Shown here piece after piece: positions 48,100 to 58,249 of a DNA stretch of 64,000 nt. The stretch comes from Berberis thunbergii. Its lineage: Eukaryota > Streptophyta > Magnoliopsida > Ranunculales > Berberidaceae. A model generated the notes under the pieces. That model did no database searches. It saw only the letters and a list, made by a program, of their open reading frames with translations, and was not told where the DNA came from. The translations under genes were made by a program, and so were the position numbers. The DNA is taken from contig QNQO01000505.1 in NCBI GenBank assembly GCA_003290165.1, positions 248,001 through 312,000 of the forward strand, given 5' to 3'. How positions within the stretch are numbered: the first letter of the stretch is position 1; each line of letters starts with the position of its first letter.

Positions 48100-50168
48100 A
48101 CCTGCTGAGCCAAGTGATGAGAAATCAACATACTCGTGCAAGCATATTCAGCTGCTGCATAGCTACAAAATCCAAATGTCCATCATAACTATTTTGATAA
48201 ATGCAGATTAGATATTAGATGAAGGACAAAGAACTTGTGTAAGAAAAATACTTACCCGTATGTTCCCATCACCCGAGTGGTCACGTAACTGTTTTATAAA
48301 ACATAATAGCTTTGCAAGCCCAAAATCAGTCACCTTAGGATTCCATTGTCGATCTAATAAAATGTTGCTGGACTCTATATCTCGATGGACAACCTTTGGT
48401 TCCAAACCCTCGAAAAGGTGGGCAAAACTACAAAAACATGGTTAGTTGTAAATATTTGCCTAATACTTGTGTCGATATACAACTAGGAAATTTTCGTTGT
48501 ACCCTTTAGTTGTTCCAAGGATAATGTTCATTCTAATTTCCTATGTGAGAGGACTGGCATTGCCTACATCACCATGGAGCCATTGGTCAACATTACCATT
48601 GTCTACATACTCATACATGAGCATTCTGATCAATAAAACCAGATGGAGTAAAAATGGTGAAATTTAACCACCCTCAAACCGAAAGTATAAAATCAAGATG
48701 AGTAAACCTCCTAACTTATACAAAGAACAATTATTGACAGAAAAATGAATTGAAGTGATACCTGTAAGCTCCCTCGACACAGTCCCCTAGTAACCTCACC
48801 AAATTCTTATGTCTAACACGTCCAATTGCTTCAACTTCTACTTTGAACTGCTTCTCAGCTTGCCCTCTAAAAATCATTAATTTCATTACCAAGGGAGTAG
48901 AAAGTGGAGAAAATTTACATTGAGTTATAGTTCAAAATGTAAATGAACAGGACAGTGTTTTCTATTGTGACCATTTGGAAAATCAAATAAAGAATACAAT
49001 AGGAACTAATAGAGTTACTAAAATCAAGACCAAGCATGTACCTCCAGCAGAATTGCCATTCTACCAATCAACACTCCAATTGAAGTTTGTCTTTCAAAAA
49101 TGTTAGTTTTTGAACTTGATGGCTAACGAAGTCTAATATGCCTGAACAACGCAACAGAAATGGAAAATTTTGCAAACTTGTCTAAAAAACCAGCACCAAA
49201 GTAGAAGTTTCGTAGTCTAACATCAAAGCTTCCAGTTGGGTTTGAAAATTATCTATTTTAAAGCTTGTTGATATAGTACTCCAAACATGCCTTACCAACA
49301 TAACAACAAAGACAAAATTGAAAAACCTTCCTTTTATTCCTAATAGTTAATACTGAGCATATCTATCCATTAATTTATCCCATTTGTTTCCAACTAGGTT
49401 TCTGTAATTCATCTTGAATGAATGTGTTTCATTAATTCATCCCACATTTGTTTCCAATTATGTCTGTAATTCATCTTGAATGAATCTCCTGCAAATTATG
49501 ACCTTGAAAACATAAATTCAATCTTTACAAAACAAACTAAAATTTGAGAAATGAGTACCTGTTATTGAGCAAATTCTTCACTGCCACTAGCGTATTATCT
49601 GCAAAACTCCGAGATAAACAATCCCATACCCACCATCCCCAACCACATTCTCATCCGCCAATCCATTAGTAGCATCTTCAAGCTCTCTCAAAGTGTACCA
49701 ATGCCCCCACCCCAAATGCAAAACTTCCGGTGGACCTGTGGCCATGAAAGCCAAATCCGTCGCATTTGTCGACCTACTTCGCCCACTGGAGTGCCTATCA
49801 GAGAACACCACCCTGTGCTCCACCTTCCCCATATCGATCTGGATCTCCGACACCGCAGCTGGAGTTGGCCTCTGTTGATGATGAGTTGAAGAAATTTCTT
49901 GGATCTCTTTCGAGACATTTGGTGATGGGTCTCTCACCGACACCCTCTTCTTCTTCGAGCTTATCAATTCATTCAAATAGGACATTTTGCATAGAGATGT
50001 GATGTAGAAGAAGAGTGTGAACAGAACTAGCACTATAAACGCTCCCACACAAACCCCAATTACTGCCCACAATGGTAAACTGAAGATCAAAGTTTTGATC
50101 ATCAAAGAACTCGTCCCAAACCCTTGAAGTTGAAAAAGAGTAAACGATTTGGTCTGAAACTCTCTCAA
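48100..50168 (-). pseudogene. Receptor-like kinase fragment (At1g/At3g 'probable RLK' cytosolic type)
   Basis: The first exon (50168-49559) has one membrane helix ([20 protein letters not shown]), a juxtamembrane region and [20 protein letters not shown] with [13 protein letters not shown] (P-loop). One base is lost before [13 protein letters not shown] (VAVK Lys kept). Later exons: [20 protein letters not shown] (48866-48758), LMYEYVDNGNVDQWLHGDVG (48624-48512, with one TAG for Trp), [20 protein letters not shown] (48425-48250, HRD kept with the usual K changed to E, DFG kept), and [11 protein letters not shown], which breaks off inside the APE region. The C-lobe is absent. There is no extracellular domain, which is normal for this RLK group. 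It is the most 5' captured piece. Confidence 0.9.
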
Positions 50169-50585
50169 AATTGATCTCTTTCGATGTTAAACTCTCTCAA
50201 AATCGATATCTTCCTAGGTTAAACTCTTCCGTTCTTGCACGAAAACCAGAGATTTGAGTGGCTTTACAGTTTACAAGATATTTGCAGTTGACGGTGGCGA
50301 TCGCCACTTCCCACCACAGGGAGGAGAAGAATCGTAACAGAGGGAGAGAGGAGAAGGATTGGCGCAACTGAGTTATATTTTTTTGGGTTTTAAGTTTTTG
50401 GTTTGGAGGAGAGAAAAAGAATCGCGCTGGTCAAATATTTTTAGGTGAGCGCTCTTCCTTTTAAAATCCCGCCAAATTTTATATAGCATTTTTAGATTTC
50501 AGTATTAACTAAAACCGACTTTTCATTGCATTGGTGCAAAAAACGCTATTGTCAAATGCTATAAAAGATGACTTGTGGTGTAGTG

Positions 50586-50752
50586 AATTCAATTTTTCTA
50601 GAGAGCCAGGTCCGCACAGCCATGCTCGCACTAGGCCAGCCCAATACCATCCATCATCCTAGATATTGGGCCATTTCCAACATCTCTAGTATGATGGATG
50701 GTATTGGGCTGACCTGACACGGGCCTGGCTCTCTAGATTTTTTGAGTTGAAT
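50586..50752. repeat. Foldback MITE interrupted by E3
   Basis: Left arm AATTCAATTTTTCTAGAGAG then CCAGG; right arm, read in reverse, AATTCAACTCAAAAAATCTA then GAGAGCCAGG. Inner arms share CAGCCCAATACCATCCATCA. E3 sits at the very left tip: TTGAATTC before E3 and AATTCAATTTTT after it. Confidence 0.7.
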
Positions 50753-50795
50753 TTGTTCCTACATCCATTAGTGCTATTGGGAGTCTGGAAGGTGA

Positions 50796-51215
50796 CACTA
50801 CACCAAAAATACCCATCAGCAACGGTTTGGGACCGTGCGGGTAACCAATTGTCACGGCTTAGAGGCGTGGGCAGTAGAGGCGTAGCGAAATCATCATTGA
50901 CGGCTATAAACCGTGGCAAAACATTTTAGCAACAGTTTTATGCTCGAGGAGGCGTGATGAATTTCTGCATTTAGCCACGGCTATAAGCCGTTGCAACAAT
51001 AGTGGCCACGGTTATAAGTCGTTGCAATATGGCCACGGTTATAAGCCGTTGCAAAATGGCCACGGTTTTAAGCCGTTGCAAGCGTGACGACCACGGTTTT
51101 AAGCCGTGGCAATAATTAAATACCACGGTTTTAAGTCGTGGCCAGTCAAAACAAAATTTTAAAAAAAAAATATGGTTTATTGCGAGGGTTTGAAACCGTT
51201 GCAAATTAATATAAT
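50796..51215. mobile_element. CACTA terminus E4 with CCACGGTTTTAAGCCGTGG repeats
   Basis: Begins CACTACACCAAAAATACCC at 50796. From 50820 to 51215 the motif (C/A)ACGGTTT(T)A(T/A)AGCCGT(T/G)GC recurs about ten times in both orientations. This is a CACTA end of a third family. The opposite end was not found up to 64000, so either E4 extends past the window, with E2 nested in it, or it is a truncated end. Confidence 0.7.
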
Positions 51216-51239
51216 CGAAAAAAAATTAATTTTTTTTGC

Positions 51240-51531
51240 TGCTTTGCAGCAAAATCACAGCCCCACACCTTTTTTTTTTTTTTTTTAGTTAAACCTCCAG
51301 TGGGGAGGGGCAGTTATGGGACGGCAGACCCTTATTACTTATCAAAAAAATTGATTTACAATCAAAACGGGGGTACATTACGACTTTACCCGTATAAAAA
51401 CCAAACAAAAATGGACAAAAAACCTTGCCCAATCTAAATTACCGCAACCCCAGCCACAAGCTGGCTAACAAGACTTGAAGACTAAAAGCACACTAACAAT
51501 CACTTAAAAGAAACCGAAAACAAGCACATAA
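51240..51531. other. Repeat-like stretch between E4 terminus and E2
   Basis: A T run of 18, then GGCAGACCCTTATTACTTAT and a segment without coding similarity. Probably interior of E4 or another insertion. Confidence 0.35.
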
Positions 51532-51952
51532 CACTACTACAATATAGGCTTGCATAGCGCTTAAAAATAGGCTTAGATAGCGCTTTTTAGCGCTATGCAA
51601 GGCGCGTACTTGAATAGCGCTTCGTTAGATAGCGCTTTATTAAGCGCTACGTAAGCGCTAATTTTTTTTTTTTAAATTAGCTTGCATAGCACTTTTATGA
51701 GCGCTATTTAATTTTGTTGATTTTTTTTAAATTTTTTTTTTTTTATAATTAGCTTCTAAAGAGCTATTTAATTTCGGTGAATTTTTTTTATTAACTACCA
51801 TATAATATTTTTTATATAATATTTAATATAATAATGACAACGTTCAATCAATCAATAAAGACGCAACATGATAACTAACTGTTTCTCATTCATTCAAAAT
51901 ATAATTTAATCATTCATACAAAATTGTTAATATGCTATCATATATATACACC

Positions 51953-52154
51953 AGCTTTTTTGCCCACGAAATGAAATGGCCAACAGCTTCTCCTACAGTC
52001 CTAACTTCGACTGTACATTGCGGCACCGCTGAATGTTTCTCAGATTCTACCGCCACTTCAAATTGTATCCTTGCATAACCTGAAATTGCATCATGGCATT
52101 GTATAAGTATAACAACACACACACACACACTAAGTCGGTATATAAATCTTAACC
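51953..52154 (-). pseudogene. Remnant of the E1 second gene (DUF8039 exon)
   Basis: Nearly identical to E1 32283-32480, including the exon part reading QFEVAVESEKHSAVPQCT and VRTVGEAVGHFI and the intron AC repeat. It documents the descent of E2 from an E1-like element. Confidence 0.9.
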
Positions 52155-52330
52155 TGAAATACAAAAACACACCTATTACTGCTACTATATATATGCAAAC
52201 CACTGCCAAACACAAAGGGTTTTGTATCAGTAAGATAAATGTAAATGACTAAAGGTCCAACTATATTTCTTGATAGCAGCCTTCTCAACTAATACATATA
52301 TATAGTAGCAGTAATAGGTGTGGAACTTAC

Positions 52331-52396
52331 CCTAGAATAACCAATTCCAACGAGCTCAAGAACTCTGGGAACTAAAGGAAGCCTATCAATGGCCTG
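52331..52396 (-). pseudogene. CURT1 (curvature thylakoid 1) exon fragment
   Basis: An exon bounded by TTTCAG/CAG and GTAAGT reads QAIDRLPLVPRVLELVGIGY then SR. The segment AIDRLPLVPGVLELVGIGYTGW is diagnostic of the membrane region of CURT1 proteins, which bend thylakoid grana margins. Only 22 residues are present, with G to R after VP and T to S after GY. It is the most 3' captured exon in E2. Confidence 0.85.
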
Positions 52397-53021
52397 CTGA
52401 AACAGAATGCACAAATTAAACTTTCGTTCAATAAATATCATACAAGCTATCAATAACTCTTAAGTTCGCATATAACAGATATGATCAGTATTAATCTTTT
52501 AACTGCAATGAAATCTGAAGGGCAGTAAATATTAGGAAGATTTTATGCTCACAGAAATCATCCCTGTAGAGCCCCATAGAGCAACTCAACTAGCAACTAT
52601 AAGTGAAGTCGTGGCATACACATTAAATGAATAAATACACAAATATGTGGCATTGAAAATGCAGTTAGTGGCCAAGAATTGAAAGAAATGTACAAGTAGT
52701 AGGGAGTTTTCGATTGGTACTTTTCCTCAAGTTATGAAGAAACACCATAGTGAAGAAGTGCAGCAGCTGTGATCCTTCCTTCCTCGTTCAATATGTTGAA
52801 AGTAGATGATGCATTTCTTTGGACAATCAGAGAGAAAAGGAAACAATTCAGGATATGTCATAAGGCCCTCCTTTTGTCAATACTTCCTTGAAATCAAAGC
52901 TTAGAAAATGAAACAGTGTTCAAACACCCGAAATGAGGGTAGTGCAAACACACAAACCTCTTCGGCAAGACCAAATTAGTGAAGAAAGAAATACAGAAAT
53001 AATTGAAGAACGAAATATCAC

Positions 53022-53354
53022 CAGGCTTGGAGTGTTTCTAGTTTTCAAAGTTGTCATTGCTGCTTCAGCAAAAGCTTGTGCAGCTTCAGCATCAGCTTCT
53101 GCTTCCTCTGCCTCCCTTGCTGCCTGTTCAGCTTCTGCAATGGCAGCTTCTGCTTCTGCAACTGCTCGGGCAGCAGCTGCAGCAGCTTCCTGTGGAGTCA
53201 TAGTCCTCATTTTTGCAAGTTCTGCATCGATTTGGGATTTTGTAACTTCCATTCTACGAAAATCCTGCTGCCTTCCTACCAGGACTGGCATTGTACTACT
53301 TCTTCTGGCTTCTGAGAAAGCCCCACTTGGTGTAATCCTGTAGTTTCTATTTAC
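53022..53354 (-). pseudogene. TRB / single-Myb-histone C-terminal exon
   Basis: After TTTGAACAG the exon reads [20 protein letters not shown], then [20 protein letters not shown], a long Ala/Glu coiled coil ([37 protein letters not shown]) and [10 protein letters not shown] before a GTGATA donor. This is the end of the H1/H5-like domain plus the coiled coil of telomere repeat binding (TRB) proteins. The Myb domain and most of the histone-like domain are missing. The reading frame is intact over the exon (111 codons), and the coiled coil is the part used for multimerisation. Confidence 0.9.
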
Positions 53355-53872
53355 CTGTTCAAACAAAGGGCAGCAAAATGATCTTCAAATATTGAAAATT
53401 TAAACAACATGAGAAATCCAAAATTTTAATAGAACAGAGAAATTGCGTACAGATAAGCAATGCATGCATCCTTGTAGTTTATTCACTCAAGGAATTTTTT
53501 GTTCTTTACATCACTGTTGTAAGAAAACATTCTTATGCATTTCCCCTTCTCTTATTTTAGCTATCAATGCATGCAACTGCATATTCAGTATCTCTAGATT
53601 TGCTTGAAATAGACGAGGCCTAGTCACAACACATCAAACAAAGCCTCGCACGAAGACTTATTACAACAAAGGCTTACACCTTTTGTAATCTTCAACACTA
53701 AGGTGTGTCTTTTTTGTGGTATATTTCCCTGTTGCAACAGAACCGAAGAAGAATTATTAGCAGATGACTCACAAATTTCAAAACATAACTGTAAAGGCCA
53801 AATCAAATCTAAAACAACAGTGAAGATGACCCAAAAAAACAGAGAGAGAGAACATAAAGGAGCACAACTTAC

Positions 53873-54018
53873 ATTAGACGTGTGGCCCCGAAACTTTCAC
53901 CAAATGATATCAAGTCCTCTATGTGATCCATGTCGAAACTGGCAGCTACAGCACGTGCAAAGGCCATGCCTTGCTCTTTCTGTAGTACAATTTTGCGAGT
54001 CTCTAAAACTTTCAACAG
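53873..54018 (-). pseudogene. COP1-interacting protein 7-like exon fragment
   Basis: An exon bounded by GTTCAG and GTAAGT reads LLKVLETRKIVLQKEQGMAF, ARAVAASFDMDHIEDLISFG and ESFGATRLM. It matches the conserved N-terminal segment of plant CIP7-like proteins (L..E.RK.VL.KEQ.MA.ARA..AGF....DDLISFA..FGA.RL). About 48 of more than 1,000 residues are present, with no stop inside. Confidence 0.8.
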
Positions 54019-54934
54019 CTGAACTCTAACAAGATAAATGCACACTGAATAAGATTTACAACCCCATGAAAGTGCCTCATCATGTATAGCAAAGAACCTA
54101 TCACATTTGAATTATCACATTACAACTTAAGTAATGTTGCCCCCGGCGCCATACTTGCTTTCCAAGAGCATCTCCAATGGATAGCAGTAGCACAAACAAT
54201 GTATGCAGGTATACACAAAGATATCTACTTGATTTCATGTTTATGGCTATCTAATTGATTTCATATTTTAGTTATATAGATATGGTTTTCACTGACCCCA
54301 CAGAAGAGCAGATGTTTAAAATTTACTTCCTTGTTGCAAAGATACACAAAGAGACATCTTCATAAACGCAAGGAGTGACTTTTGACACCTAGGCTACACT
54401 TGGTTCCACCGTAACTGTGGAATGTTTTCACAGGAAAATCTTTAAATATAGGCATGATTGTACACCTCTGGAACATACCTTGTTTTCTCACACCTCCCAC
54501 AATAAATGAATTTCACATGGGGATGATAAAACAATGGATATTCATTAGTCATATGATAAAAAAGACACTAGTTCCCTCACAAATTTGGATGTACAAACAA
54601 GACTATATTTTCCTATCAAAGACCCCTCAGTGGTCTTGAATAAACAAGTAACTTAAGTTGCAATATCTATATCAATAACACTGCTACAAATTGCTTACAC
54701 CTATGTATGATTTATGAATTTTATTACATGATCAGTTGTTCAGTGACTGCTACTATATATGTTGTTTCGAACTTAATAGCATCTGGATACCAAGGAATCT
54801 AAATCAGTAGGAAGCTGAAGGTAGATATTAAATCATGTTATTTATTACAAAGTTTAAAGAAAATTTTTTACCAACCAGTAAGTGAGACACACAAACAATG
54901 AAGTTCGAGTTACCAAAAATTAAAGTTGGAATTG

Positions 54935-55193
54935 TTATATTCTTTCGTAATCATAGTGTGGTCCATACTTTGAATTTTCCTCCTTCAAAGTAGATCTGTT
55001 AGACTCAGATTGATGCGCTCCAGGCTGCCATAAACCCAAAGAAACGAAAATCAGGATACAAGTAAAAGAATCAAAATATGAGTGAATAAACTCATACCTA
55101 GATGATATCAAACAGTCCTCTGCTCCTCAAATCATACTTCACTTCATTCCCATTCTCTCCTTCTCCTCTTCCATCCTTCAAGTCTGTTTCACA
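54935..55193 (-). other. Two orphan exons, source gene not identified
   Basis: Exon 55193-55098 (after GAAACAG, before GTATGAG) reads LKDGRGEGENGNEVKYDLRS then RGLFDII and a TAG at the junction. Exon 55024-54935 reads GAHQSESNRSTLKEENSKYG then PHYDYERI and a TAA stop. They look like the C-terminal exons of one gene. They could be the end of the RRM-like gene upstream or of a separate gene. Confidence 0.45.
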
Positions 55194-56050
55194 AAAAATC
55201 ACAAATTTAAGCACCATAATCAAAGTTCATAAAAAGCCTTGCATATATTACTCACTTGATGAATAAGAGATTATATATTTTTCTTTAATTAACCAAAATT
55301 TGAGTGTGTGGAGGAGAAAAATGGGCATGTGATAGAATTTGTGGTACCTTTTCTTTTATCTTTTTTTTTTACTTCAAAATGTAATAAGTTATCAGATTTT
55401 GATAAAACTGTGTCATCACCAGAAGCATTGTTCCAGACCTTGCTAATGCGATTTGTGAGAAAACTAAAATATATTACATATAAGCACAGAAATCATGAGA
55501 TCCGCAATGTAAAGGCATGCTAAAACACATTCAAATTCCTAATCAAGTGTGAGAAAGTTGGGACATTGCTTTTCCATACATTAATGAGCAGAGGATCAGC
55601 AGATAGGGTTCCAAAAATAAGTAGAGTTTCATTACCAATTTGATTATTCTAGTGCAAGTAACCTTTATGCTGATACTTGCAATTGTAAAACAATCATTTC
55701 ATTCCTTGGTGATTAAGAGAGTTAGTGGTATATATGCATATGCCTATACACTTATGGGTTATGACTCTCAAACATGACGTGATATTTTTTTTACCGGTCT
55801 ATTAGAATGTCATATTTTATACGATATACATATAGAGAATACTGACAAGCAAATTACATTCTGATCATCAAATAACTAGTAATTACTCATTTATTCAATA
55901 TTGGAAACCTTAAAAACAATAATAGTAAATAAATAAATCTTTGTGTGAGGTGAGTACTGGACATCGATACGATATCAATAAGATAAAATACCCAACTAAA
56001 TCCATAACAAGAAAATAAAACAACTAACATCATAAAATACTATGACTTAC

Positions 56051-56750
56051 GGTTTTCCTTCATAAGTTGTAATTTCCCACATGCTACGGTCCACCTGAAA
56101 TACAATAAAACAGTTTATTCATTCATACAAAAGTACACACCATGAATCAGAAGTATCGAACCCAAATCCGAAACAAGCATCACCTTTTCCAGCCGAAACA
56201 TCTGACCCTTCCCTCGAATCAACCTTATGGCAGTATCAAATGCCTTGCGAGACTGGAACTGCAGAACCCTGAATCCATTCACAATACATGAATTATTCAA
56301 TCAAACAATGCATCCATGAGATTCAAACTTCAAGTAATTTATTCACATAAGAATACATACATTCCTTGTGGATTGAAATATCGATTGTAATCGACTCGAA
56401 TGTCCATAGGACTCAAAGCACAGCCTTCAAGCATATCAACAATGTCCGTCTTCAACGTATGCTTCCCAATTCCAGTCAGTTTCCCATAGATCGCTTCTAC
56501 ACAACAAAAGACACAAAAAATTTACATTCCAATCAAAACCCAAAGTTTTTAATTTCCAAATGCAATAAACCCTAACCCTAGTTCGGGTAGAAAGTTACCA
56601 TTGCTTGAAGATTGAAGAATGGGGTCGATTGCTGAGTCTGGGTCTCGATTCTTCTGGTTCTCTGGGTCGGCTAAATCCGTCTTCTGTGGCGGGTTCTCTG
56701 GTTCGGTGGAGAACTGTTTCGGAGGTTGACGAAGAAGAAAGGGGAGAGCT
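56051..56750 (-). pseudogene. RRM-like, possibly organelle-targeted protein: first four exons
   Basis: Exons: about 56750-56599 (FSTEPENPPQKTDLADPENQ, IDPILQSSSNG; donor GTAACT), 56496-56361 (AIYGKLTGIGKHTLKTDIVD, MLEGCALSPMDIRVDYNRYF, NPQG), 56278-56184 (VLQFQSRKAFDTAIRLIRGK, GQMFRLEK) and 56094-56051 (VDRSMWEITTYEGKP; donor GTAAGT). The fold-like pattern is an RRM-type domain (GIGKHT..DI...LEGC.LSP.DIRVDYNR, then a shifted strand with FQSR.AFD.A.R). I believe it belongs to a plant family of nuclear-encoded organellar RNA-binding proteins, but cannot name the gene. The splice sites are intact and no stop is seen. It lies at the 5' end of the captured block. Confidence 0.6.
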
Positions 56751-56751
56751 T

Positions 56752-56994
56752 GATTGGTTTTGATTGCTTGCAAAGTGTTTGATCGAGAAAGCCCGTAACA
56801 ACGCTCCGTCGAGAAAGAGCCAAAGCTCGAATGCGAGAGAGAGTGAGAGCGGTGGAGTGAGGGAGGCAGGGAGAGCAATGGAGAGAGTGAGAGCAATGGA
56901 GATAGGGAGCAGGGCGAGAGAGAGGGAGGCAGAGCTATGCACAGAGGGGGGACGAGAGAGTGGAGGCGTTGTTCTCCCTTCTAGGTTAGATCGA
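56752..56994 (-). promoter_or_regulatory. GA/CT-rich leader of the captured block
   Basis: A CT-rich (minus strand) stretch rich in CTCTC precedes the first captured exon and ends at the E2/E1 breakpoint near 56995. It is probably the 5' UTR or promoter-proximal part of the captured RRM-like gene, which would give the chimeric block its own start site. Confidence 0.35.
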
Positions 56995-57579
56995 GAGCGC
57001 TATCCTAAATGTAAGTAACATACAAGCACTTTAAAAGCGCTATGGTAGCTTTGGTAACGTTTTTTCCCATAGCGTTTTTTAAAGCGCTATCTAAGACATA
57101 ACTAAGATAGCGCTTAACTGAAAAAAAAAAAAATTAAAAGCGCTATTGTAGTTTTTTTTTTGTTTTTTTTATTTTTTAAGACAAATAAGCGCTATCCTAG
57201 TGCCCACTTGGATAGCTCTTTAAAAAAGCGTTATCTAAGTGGCGTTACCTAAGCTAATATTTGTAGTAGTGTAAGCATAAAGAAGTACCAAAAATAAAAA
57301 CAGAGTTAGCAACTCTGTTGTGGAGTTAGTGCACCTCCCTGCTCAATGCGCAGCCTCGCTCCTGCAGCACCAACCAGCACTAGCATTCCCACACCAAGCA
57401 GCACACCACACCCTGCAGTACCCAGGCAGCATGTACACATCTGGTTGCATCTTGCCTCGCAGCAAATCTGCCAGCAACAGTGCCTGGAACCATTCATGCC
57501 ACCTGCAAAAAGAACAATTTAGTAGAATGAACTTCAGAAGCATAAATCAACAGATTGGTGTAAAATATGTACAACAATA

Positions 57580-57963
57580 CCTACAATTTTGTTTACAAAA
57601 TCCTACAATTAAACAACAATACCTACAATTGTTTCCATGCTTACAAAATCCCTTATTGAAGTAATGACAGGCTTTCACAGGCAATTCAGGCATACTGGGA
57701 AATCTCCTATAAGACCTTCCATTTAGAGCACCTACTCCTCCTTCGGGATAGTAATAGTTGCTTGGGAAGTCACCCCCATTGTGGTTAACAGAATCAAATT
57801 GAGCCTCCACAGTGTGCGCAAAGCAACACTGCCTAACACTGTGCCCTCGCCCTGCACCCAGCAGCAGCACACATGCCTGCGCAAAAGCAATGCCATGTTT
57901 TGTTCCAAACCGCACTACATCCAGCCCGCGCATATCACGTCCATTGCTTGCAATCCCCGCCAA
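57580..57963 (-). pseudogene. CCCH zinc-finger protein fragment
   Basis: Minus strand: GGDFPSNYYYPEGGVGALNG, RSYRRFPSMPELPVKACHYF and NKGFCKHGNNCRY. The zinc finger C-X7-C-X5-C needs a final His (CRYFH/YH in relatives); here CRY is followed by CC, so the His is lost at a breakpoint. Relatives are plant CCCH proteins of the C3H46/53 group with an RRM further on. Upstream sequence towards 58250 has a different base composition and no recognised domain. Confidence 0.75.
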
Positions 57964-58249
57964 GTTCCAGCCTCAACTAGGGCCATTCAGTTCTGAGCAA
58001 TCAACTACTCCAAGCTTGCCCCCAATACCCTGCCAGACCGCACTAAACAAAGTGCCCTGCATCTCCATAAACAGAGTGCACCATAGCACCCTGGCAGCCT
58101 GAATTGCTGCAGATTTCCTTCCCAAAGGCCAGCATCCAGCAAGCCAAAATCCCTGGCTGAAAGTCTGTCGCGACACCACATAATGCTAAGCTTGTTCTCT
58201 TTCTGATATGATTCGAGATACTGCAGGATTTTATAGACCTGCATCACAA

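Larger units (their letters stand above)
41899..50585 (-). mobile_element. CACTA element E3, non-autonomous, multi-gene capture
   Basis: Begins CACTACAAGAAATAATAGCG at 41899 and ends ACTTGTGGTGTAGTG at 50585. Left subterminal repeats are TAGCGTTTT/AAAACGCTA in both orientations (to about 42290); a few remain near the right end (50505-50560). The flanks are AATTC on both sides, a 5-bp match rather than the usual 3 bp. There is no transposase. The 8.7-kb interior contains minus-strand fragments of at least five unrelated host genes in one orientation, with exon-intron structure kept. This is the structure of a transduplicating (Pack-type) CACTA. Confidence 0.88.
51532..57271 (-). mobile_element. 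CACTA element E2, E1 family, gene-capturing, TSD TAA
   Basis: Begins CACTACTACAATATAGGC at 51532 and ends AATATTTGTAGTAGTG at 57271, with TAA on both sides (51529-51531, 57272-57274). Its left end (51532-51952) matches E1 29697-30315. At about 51953 it jumps to sequence matching E1 32283-32480, including the same ACACAC tract, and at about 56995 it re-enters the E1 right end (41330-41612). Everything between about 52155 and 56994 is foreign: minus-strand exons of four or five unrelated host genes. It has no transposase and would depend on a source such as E1. Confidence 0.93.

Noticed and set aside
46090..50168. Functional H+-ATPase and receptor kinase host genes
   Set aside because: Both are incomplete, contain stops or frameshifts, have missing domains and lie between CACTA termini with a target duplication.
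52933..53343. Plus-strand open frame of 136 codons rich in Ala and Ser
   Set aside because: It is the antisense shadow of the Ala/Glu-rich TRB coiled-coil exon on the minus strand.
56764..57018. Plus-strand Arg/Glu/Ser-rich frame
   Set aside because: It is the antisense reading of a CT-rich leader and crosses the E2 breakpoint at about 56995.
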